From Monoplex corrugatus (lineage: Eukaryota > Mollusca > Gastropoda > Littorinimorpha > Ranellidae), in assembly GCA_030674185.1 (NCBI GenBank), contig JAPXFY010000026.1:34975167-35039166 (forward strand): a stretch of 64,000 nucleotides of DNA. The letters run 5' to 3'. Each line of letters starts with the position of its first letter. Position 1 is the stretch's first letter. Made by a program: the position numbers and the translations under genes. The notes below the pieces were generated by a model, which saw only the letters and a program-made list of their open reading frames with translations, had not been told where the DNA came from and did no database searches. Shown here in pieces: positions 56,403-64,000 of this stretch.

Positions 56403-57294
56403 TTTTACCACCACATAGACATTTTAGTAATAAAGCCAGTTTAACAGGCTCACGTTCATGTGATGGTGTAAGACTGGGTCTGAAGTTGTTCTTGATCTTT
56501 CTTTATGTACAGCGTTATGACACATCTTATTCTGTCCGTATAGTTTGTGACTGCATGGGCTCGTTATATAATATACTGTGGTGGAGACACCAGTTTGTTA
56601 GTCTGTTGTCAGTTCTTCTATGTGGTGTTCTTGACAATCTGAAGTTCAGGTCATGGTGAGGAATAGGCATTTTGAGTACTTCACTGTCATTGTTCAGGTA
56701 TTGCGTTTTATATCGTGTGTAAGGCTTCAAGGTTTTGGTTTGTGTTGGAGAATTATAGTGTGGCCTGCCATGTAACACCAATGACTTGTGCTGTGTCAGT
56801 GTTTACAGTGTTGGTGTTTTCTATAGTCTTCCTATCAGCATTGGAATACAGCCTGGCCCATTGAGGCTGGTTTGTACTGTGTGCGCGCATGGCACATGAC
56901 AGAAAACTGAACTAATATTATTACCATAAGTCTCATTTTATGAAGGGTATTTGTGTTTTCTGACAGCTCTCTGATATGGTTTATGTCCTGATTGTGCACC
57001 AAATGAAAGTTGTATTGATGTCATTTTATGTGTACATGGTTTTGCATTTGGCTGTAATTCAAGCTTGTATTTTTTACATTCAGTGGCAGAGTGTTCATGA
57101 CTTGCTTTGATGTAGAGACAAGATGTGGGTGTGCCTTGTTGTAGTGGCTGTGTGACTTCATGTGTGTGCCTGCGTGCGTGTCTTCTTTGGCTGCACGCAG
57201 CCCTGGTCACTTTGTTTCAACATTTGTGCTGCTTGGTCCATGTTAGTGGTCGCTTCTGTTGGATATATTTCCATTGGCTCAGCTTTGTACAGAT

Positions 57295-57325
<31 letters not shown>

Positions 57326-57812
57326 CAGCGATTGTGATTTAAAATTGACTTGGCATTCTATAAATAGACACGTGATGTGATGTGATGCTTTGGGTCAGCA
57401 TGAGTGTAAGAAAGAGGGTTGGGTGGAAAAAATGAGGTTGGAAAGTGAAACGATAAAAATGTGTGATAATGATCAGTTGAAACATGTTTGCCAATCTGAA
57501 GTAAGATGACAACATTTGTCACGGCTCATACTTGTTATCCAATGGTGTATAAATCAGTGCAGATGGCCCAAGACCGGAGCGAGTTAGGAAGAAACCATTT
57601 GTTAACCATCACTACATTTCCATGTCTGTGTGACAGAAACAAAATTAGCTGTGAGACTGAAATGTGTGATGTGCAGTTCTGCAGACCACTGACTGTGATC
57701 AAAAGTAGATCAGCGTTGCTGCAGGTCAGATCATTGTTAGGAGCTGCGTTTAGCTTGTGATGCATTTTTTGTTTTGTTTTATCGTTTTTATAGCCATGGT
57801 TGTTTGAAGAGC

Positions 57813-57856
57813 AGCTGGTTGGCTGGATGATAGGGTGAGGGAATAAAAGGGTTACA
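57813..57856. mobile_element. Fragment of TTAA hairpin family
   Basis: GATAGGGTGAGGGAATAAAA followed by GGGTTA matches the right-terminal unit. No left half is present. Confidence 0.6.
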
Positions 57857-58194
57857 CATTTAGTGCAGCAGTAGGCTACTGGCACCACACTCTGCTTTTC
57901 TTCCCACCAGAAGACAGGAAGGGGAAGTATAGTCTTTGTTCTTCTGGACAGACATATTCTATTATGTATTTCATGATTATCTAAAGATTTTTCCCAAGTG
58001 GCTTGTTTTATCTTTATTGAATTGTGTCTGTGAATATGTGAGATGATCAGTGTTCGATTTAATGTTTTCAATAAAGATAGTATGATGATATATAAAATAC
58101 AAGTTTGGCCTGCATTAAATCAGTTGAAAGGTAATATTATATCATACACTGTTATTCTTCTTTTTGTTTTAAAACTTGAGCCATCCTAATCTGT

Positions 58195-58590
58195 GTTTAA
58201 AATCAGACTTCAGATTTTACATTGTGGTGCGTAGATCGGAAAGTAAATCATTACTGATAACTCAGTGGCATCGCAGTCAAAGGGTGCAACTTTGCTCTCA
58301 AATTTTACAATTTTGACAAAGTTTAAACAATTCAGAAGTCAATCACAAAAGTGCAGCCTGAAACAAACAACATTGAAAAAATAAAAAGATTGTTTAAAAT
58401 CAGACTTAATCCACTGTCAGATTGTTGTGTATGGATCCATCTTAATTACTGGTTACTCAGTAGAGTCAGAGAAGTGCATCTCTCCCTCAAATCACTCAGT
58501 GTCAACCAAAGTTTAAAAATTACCATAATCCAGCCACAAACAGTACAGACCATAATCCAGCCACAAACAGTACAGACATGAAACAAACAC
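58195..58590 (+). repeat. Tandem duplication, about 195 bp x 2
   Basis: TTTAAAATCAGACTT begins both units. TACTGATAACTCAGT/TACTGGTTACTCAGT, the TCTCAAATTTTACAA/CCTCAAATCACTCAG region and CATGAAACAAACA-CACTGGAAAG versus CTGAAACAAACAACATTGAA follow in order. A 25-bp direct repeat (ATAATCCAGCCACAAACAGT-ACAG) occurs twice at 58527-58577. Confidence 0.75.
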
Positions 58591-58624
58591 CACTGGAAAG
58601 TAAAAGAAATGAACATTTTTTTAA

Positions 58625-58960
58625 CTTTACCTACTTGCAGTGGAGCACTATAGATGCAGAATTTAAGGCACCCACCTGTTTTAGAACCACAGGAGCTAGA
58701 GTCTAGTTTGCTTTTAGGTAATTATAAGTTCCTGTACTGTCATGTTCTCTTTTCCTTGTTGCCTTCTTGATCATCCACCTGTATTTCATCCTGAAAGCTG
58801 GAGTACGACTGCCTCTAAGGCAGGATAAAGTATGCTCGTACATGCAGAAATCCGCTTCCTCTGTAGGTAGGTAGGTCATTAAGATAGGTTTGCGTGAATT
58901 TGTATACTTGGACAGGGAGTGATTGCAGGAGATGTAGCCTTCATAAGAGGAACCTTATCT
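58625..58960 (+). repeat. SINE with molluscan 3' core, copy 2
   Basis: CTAGTTTGCTTTTAGGTAAT, GAGTACGACTGCCTCTAAGG-CAGGATAAAG and GCAGGAGATGTAGCCTTCAT align with 29515-29950. Confidence 0.7.
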
Positions 58961-60175
58961 TAAGTGAATGTTTGTGACAGTTTTATTGTTATTGCAAAAA
59001 AGTATGCGTAGGGCAAAAAACAAAAACTACCCTCGTAGACAGTAATTTGGTTGAGAAAAACACAGAAACTGCCACAAATCCACAGTGCACAGTGAAACTT
59101 GCACATGTGAGATGCCTGTGATTCTGGGAACTCAAAGTGGCTCAATTCAAACTCATATGGAAGTGCGAATAAATGATATAATCATAGTCAAAAGGGAAAG
59201 AGCTGCGAAAAAATTGTGTCCCTGCACACAAGGTTACTTTTCTTTTGCCGATTTCAGTACATACAAAAATAGCAAGCATCTTAACTGCAGGTGGAACATT
59301 TCAACGCTAAAATTTTCCACATAGATGTATGCGGAACCGTTCAGTTGAGTTAAAAAGTACATTTTTTGTATACCACTATCGTGTACTGAACTGATCTCGA
59401 TTATTGGGGTGACTCTTCCTCAAAAACACCAGGAAAGTTTAAATACCTGTATTAAATGAAATAAAACATTTTGTCAGTTTTAGAGGTCTGAATTACAGAC
59501 ATTACCGTCCTAGCAGGATTGTGTGAAAGTATAATGCAACACTTGAAAATATTGGATCATACAATTGACATTATCCATAATGGTAAAATCCAAGAAACGT
59601 TGATAGACATTATCTTATGTGATTATATTGATGGAACATATTAAAGGTTGGGTGAAAAGGGGGGGGGGGGATTTAAAAAAGAATAATGGCTGTACACAGC
59701 AGCTGAAGGGGAAATGGCAGGGAAGATGATGCAATGATTTTTATAGGGTATAGGCATTACTTTTTATGCATGCATAAGAGTGATCATTACTTTTTTTTTT
59801 TTTTTTTTTTTTGCATGTTTGTGGGTTTTTTTAATTCCAAATTGATGGTTTGATGCCTGTTGTACATATGTAAGTGAAAGTGTGCATGGTTATGGATTCA
59901 TCCTGCGTTCTGAGACAGTCTTTCATTTGAAATCAGCAAGTGTGAACAATTTGTTTTGCTTGATTTTAGTTTTTTCTTTCCATTTCCTCGTGCCCTTGGT
60001 TTTTTTCCCCCCTTAAGCTGTACATGTTAATTCATAATGTTATTTTACTGTATAAATACGGTGTCATTGTGCATGTTAAAACAAAATCAATATCATGTGC
60101 TGTAAACTAGTAAATTTTGTACTAGGGGTTTCTCATTACCCATTTCTGTTCATCTCTTTTCAACATGAAATTGTG

Positions 60176-60200
60176 AAAATAAACAACTTTGAATAAACGG
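60176..60200 (+). terminator. Distal polyadenylation-like signals
   Basis: Two AATAAA hexamers lie about 17 bp apart, followed by TGTGTGTTGTGTT and a T run, which is the usual poly(A) signal plus GT-rich element. They could mark a distal poly(A) site of the F-BAR gene or the end of an unrelated transcript. Confidence 0.35.
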
Positions 60201-60699
60201 CTATGTGTGTTGTGTTCAGGTATGAATGGTCTCTGTCATTTTTTTTTTTTTTCATCTTATATATAGTAATATACACATTATTTTTGATGAAAATGAAGCA
60301 GACACCAAAACAAAAAAGAAGAGATTACATTGCATCTGGAAAAGAGTGCGATACCAGTACAGCCAAAAGATTGCCCAAAACTAAAGACACAAATTTTGGA
60401 GTAACTAGTTCTTCCAATATAAATTGTAGAAGTTCATTCCACATTATCTTCTTAATGCCATTTCAAGATTTTGCCGATGCACAGGTTTTTGTGCAGATTC
60501 AACTCATCAAGGCTAGAAATTACAGGCAGATGCGGGCGGCATGCTTACGGAACTGTCCAAACTCTTGAATTCTGCTGAACTCCACCTCCGAGGAAACAGA
60601 TCAAAGGAAATCTCCAAAACTAGTATCATGGAAGCATACAGGACCACAAAATCTGAATCTTCTATTCAGCCACCCTCCTACACAGACAAAGACGCCAAA

Positions 60700-61120
60700 G
60701 CTGAATGGTTAGGACATCAGAATTACAACTGAAAGATCCAAGTTGCCAGGGTAGTGCCTGGTAGGTATAAGATAGAGATTTTAATGACCTCAACACATAT
60801 GCAGATTTGCTTGTGCCTGAACCTGCTTTGTGAGTATATATATACACACAGAATATCAAAATATGCAAGTTAAAGATCATGTAAGCCATATCAATAGTGA
60901 CTTATAGGTACAAAAAATACAATGCACATATCTGCAACTGCTTGACTCCACTTCGTGTGTATACACATGTAGATTATGAAAATATACATGTTAAAGATCC
61001 TTAAGGGTCGTGTCAAAATATTCAGAGGCTTGTGAAATCAAGAAAATACCCAATGCACGAGCCTACCACAAACAGAAAGATGTACACTGTACAGCAAAAT
61101 ATATATTGTGGTGGTTTTCT
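60700..61120 (+). repeat. SINE core family, copy 6
   Basis: GGTTAGGACATCAGAATTAC (head), GTTAAAGATCCTTAAGGGTC, GTGTCAAAATATTCAGAGGC-TTGTGAAATCAAGAAAATACCC and ATGCACGAGCCTACCACAAA follow the family order. An internal stretch with GTTAAAGATC occurs twice. Confidence 0.7.
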
Positions 61121-61323
61121 TGGAAGGAGAGAAAGCACACTTTCCTCAACTCATAAGTACAGAATCCAGCCACTTTCAAGCAATCTCTACATGTTGGGAC
61201 TCATTGGTGGACGGCTCAGAATTCTTTCACGAACTATTCTGGGATATCCAAGACACTTCATCTGTTGAAGGATAGCATACAGACTTGTACTGCAATGTAA
61301 TAACTGCACAAAACAATTACTGC

Positions 61324-63406
61324 TTAACCCTTTGACTCCCGCACCATGTCCACCACCATCCTGTATTGCCAACCATGATAGCAAAGCAAAAACTTAACCC
61401 ACTGATTCCCTCACCCTATCAACCAGCTTCCTGCAGGAATCTGGTGGATAGGGTGATGAAATCAATAGGTCAGGTTTTTGCAGTTGATGGATAGGGTGAT
61501 GAAATCAATAGGTCAGGTTTTTGCAGTTGGTGGATAGGGCGATGGAATCAATGGGTCAGGTTTTTGTAGTTGGTGGATAGGGTGATGAAATCAATGGGTC
61601 AGGTTTTTACAGTTGGTGGATAGGGTGATGAAATCAATGGGTCAGGTTTTTGCAGTTGGTGGATAGGGTGATGAAATCAATGGGTCAGGTTTTTGCAGTT
61701 GGTGGATAGGGCGATGGAATCAATGGGTCAGGTTTTTGCAGTTGGTGGATAGGGCGATGGAATCAATGGGTCAGGTTTTTGCAGTTGGTGGATAGGGCGA
61801 TGAAATCAATGGGTCAGGTTTTTACAGTTGGTGGATAGGGTGATGAAATCAATAGGTCAGGATTTTGTAGTTGGTGGATAGGGTGATGAAATCAATGGGT
61901 CAGGTTTTTGCAGTTGGTGGATAGGGTGATGAAATCAATGGGTCAGGTTTTTGTAGTTGGTGGATAGGGTGATGAAATCAATGGGTCAGGTTTTTGCAGT
62001 TGGTGGATAGGGTGATGAAATCAATGGGTTAGGTTTTTGCAGTTGGTGGATAGGGCGATGGAATCAATGGGTTAGGTTTTTGCAGTTGGTGGATAGGGTG
62101 ATGAAATCAATGGTCAGGTTTTTGTAGTTGGTGGATAGGGTGATGAAATCAATGGGTCAGGTTTTTGTAGTTGGTGGATAGGGTGATGGAATCAATGGGT
62201 CAGGTTTTTGTAGTTGGTGGATAGGGTGATGAAATCAATGGGTCAGGTTTTTGTAGTTGGTGGATAGGGTGATGAAATCAATGGGTCAGGTTTTTGTAGT
62301 TGGTGGATAGGGTGATGAAATCAATGGGTCAGGTTTTTGTAGTTGGTGGATAGGGTGATGAAATCAATGGGTCAGGTTTTTGCAGTTGGTGGATAGGGTG
62401 ATGAAATCAATGGGTCAGGTTTTTGTAGTTGGTGGATAGGGTGATGAAATCAATGGGTCAGGTTTTTGCAGTTAGTGGATAGGGTGATGAAATCAATGGG
62501 TCAGGTTTTTGCAGTTGGTGGATAGGGCGATGGAATCAATGGGTCAGGTTTTTGCAGTTGGTGGATAGGGTGATGAAATCAATGGGTCAGGTTTTTACAG
62601 TTGGTGGATAGGGCGATGGAATCAATGGGTCAGGTTTTTGCAGTTGGTGAATAGGGTGATGAAATCAATGGGTCAGGTTTTTACAGTTGGTGGATAGGGC
62701 GATGGAATCAATAGGTCAGGTTTTTGCAGTTGGTGAATAGGGTGATGAAATCAATGGGTCAGGTTTTTACAGTTGGTGGATAGGGCGATGGAATCAATAG
62801 GTCAGGTTTTTGCAGTTGGTGGATAGGGTGATGAAATCAATGGGTCAGGTTTTTGTAGTTGGTGGATAGGGTGATGAAATCAATGGGTCAGGTTTTTGCA
62901 GTTGGTGGATAGGGCGATGGAATCAATGGGTCAGGTTTTTGCAGTTGGTGGATAGGGTGATGAAATCAATGGGTCAGGTTTTTGTAGTTGGTGGATAGGA
63001 CGATGGAATCAATGGGTCAGGTTTTTGCAGTTGGTGGATAGGGTGATGAAATCAATGGGTCAGGTTTTTGCAGTTGGTGGATAGGGTGATGAAATCAATG
63101 GGTCAGGTTTTTGCAGTTGGTGGATAGGGCGATGGAATCAATGGGTCAGGTTTTTGCAGTTGGTGGATAGGGTGATGAAATCAATGGGTCAGGTTTTTGC
63201 AGTTGATGGATAGGACGATGGAATCAATGGGTTAGGTTTTTGCAGTTGGTGGATAGGTGATGAAATCAATGGGTCAGGTTTTTGCAGTTGGTGGATAGGG
63301 TGATGGAATCAATGGGTCAGGTTTTTGCAGTTGGTGGATAGGGCGCAGGAGTCAATGGGTCAGGTTTTTGCAGTTGGTGGATAGGGCGCAGGAGTCAAAG
63401 GGATAA
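61324..63406 (+). repeat. 43-bp satellite array (about 45 units) inside a TTAA hairpin element
   Basis: The left 120 bp is a standard hairpin element: TTAACCCTTTGACTCCCGCA, then the CACCAGCTTCCTG stem. From about 61441 the right-terminal unit GTTTTTGCAGTTGGTGGATA followed by GGGTGATGAAATCAATGGGT-CAG repeats to 63406. The last two units revert to GGGCGCAGGAGTCAA and finish AAAGGGATAA, the expected element end. Unit length is 43 bp. Two main variants (GGGCGATGGAATC and GGGTGATGAAATC) are mixed. Confidence 0.95.
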
Positions 63407-63604
63407 CGAGGTACGACAATCAAAACAACATGCATAATGCATCCAAGATATTGTTTTGGAGTGCTAAAGTTCACACTGTTTTGGAATGCAGAAATCCACA
63501 CCACTAGGGCAGTAGGTCTTTGGTCTGGCCTTTATCCCTGCCTCCACTTATATAGAAGCATTGATGACTTCAGGTAAAGTCATTATGCTTCCCACCTCTG
63601 TCTG

Positions 63605-63835
63605 GTAGTCTGATTCATCATCATCATGTACCCTGCCACATGGCGTTGGCAATCATGGCCTGTCCTCAGCCACCCTGCAAGTCCGTCCAATATTTTCTAC
63701 CTGGTGTTCTCTTTCCTTCCAGCTTTCCTGTTATGACCAGGTGCTCTAATTCCCCCTTCCTCATAAAATGGCCTATAAATGTTGGTTGTCTTTTCATAAT
63801 CTTCCTTATATGATTATGCAGACAATATTAGGAAT
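63605..63835 (-). pseudogene. LINE 3' end (first family), truncated copy
   Basis: On the minus strand it reads KRQPTFIGHFMRKGELEHLV, ITGKLEGKRTPGRK and MIANAMWQGT, matching the C-terminal tail of the 45985 element, with the same GATGATGATG tail. Confidence 0.8.
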
Positions 63836-63968
63836 TCTAAAGTGACATTTAAATCATCCACGGCCACGCATTCTGCATGCAGATATCTAATTTAAGCCCC
63901 CTACAACCCTTTCTGCATGTTGGAAGGTATTGGACAAATCAGTGACCTCTGGAAATTTCTTTTCTTTT

Positions 63969-63992
63969 CATTTTTTTTTTTTTTTTTTTTTT
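63969..63992. repeat. Poly-T run at window end
   Basis: About 24 T residues. Similar runs lie near 54778-54800, 57295-57319 and 59790-59812. Confidence 0.9.
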
Positions 63993-64000
63993 GGTGCATG

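Larger units (their letters stand above)
49606..64000. other. Downstream non-coding, repeat-rich DNA
   Basis: No convincing coding exon was found. Contents: a degenerate periodic stretch (50680-51190), a CA microsatellite (51608-51782), a SINE (54000-54185), a tRNA-like stretch (54925-55045), a Tigger-like MITE (55217-55731), a GA/GT repeat (56346-56401), a piggyBac-type hairpin fragment (57813-57856), a 200-bp duplication (58195-58590), SINEs (58625-58960; 60700-61120), the 43-bp satellite (61324-63406) and a LINE 3' end (63605-63835). The stretches 51790-53900, 56420-57800 and 58970-60170 show no recognised feature apart from homopolymer runs. Confidence 0.65.

Noticed and set aside
60203..60732. 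121- and 63-codon ORFs as a downstream gene
   Set aside because: No recognisable family; the start overlaps a T-run and the end runs into a SINE copy, so evidence for a gene is too weak.
61324..63406. CRISPR array
   Set aside because: Units are directly contiguous 43-bp repeats without unique spacers, in a eukaryotic context.

Overview
The window looks like nuclear DNA of a metazoan, most likely a gastropod mollusc. It is AT-rich and has long introns, one split gene, many CA/GT microsatellites, long G and C homopolymers, and dense short retroposons and non-LTR fragments. The mollusc call rests on a recurrent SINE core that I recognise from gastropod genomes (GTCAGTGTCC-AGAGG then GGAAACATGAAAACA) and on the gene being an invertebrate CIP4/FNBP1 orthologue. 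No prokaryotic signals were seen.

One protein-coding gene is well supported. It is a plus-strand CIP4/FBP17/TOCA-family gene (F-BAR, HR1 and SH3 domains) with 12 exons between 4937 and 48209. All 12 join in phase and encode about 500 residues, and the last exon carries the stop codon. The 5' exons, covering the start codon and roughly the first 50 residues, lie upstream of the window. Proteins of this family bind curved PI(4,5)P2-containing membrane through the F-BAR domain, bind GTP-Cdc42 through HR1, and recruit N-WASP and dynamin through SH3, which couples endocytosis to actin assembly.

Layout. 1-4936 is upstream intron with a decayed LINE 3' end. 4937-20782 holds seven exons of the F-BAR and following linker. 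20783-35502 is a 14.7 kb intron with a 42-bp minisatellite at 32 kb. 35503-37120 holds the two HR1 exons. 38601-38734, 45388-45494 and 48046-48209 are the linker and SH3 exons. 48210 to about 49605 is the likely 3' UTR. The rest is repeat-rich downstream DNA ending in a 2-kb 43-bp satellite array.

The most interesting structure is a family of palindromic elements bounded by TTAA and CCCTTTGAC, which are piggyBac-type ends. The family occurs as dispersed hairpins, as one copy with a single extra unit (36.7 kb), and as one copy expanded to about 45 tandem units (61.3-63.4 kb). This reads as a MITE-to-satellite series within one locus. A related TTAA-ended element at 14.0-14.7 kb keeps a broken piggyBac-like transposase N-terminus. 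Other notable structures are a minisatellite that has multiplied the 3' splice site of the SH3-start exon, an internally deleted LINE derivative, a 1040-bp TIR element inserted in a SINE, and a Tigger-like MITE. Everything was read by eye, so repeat boundaries are approximate.
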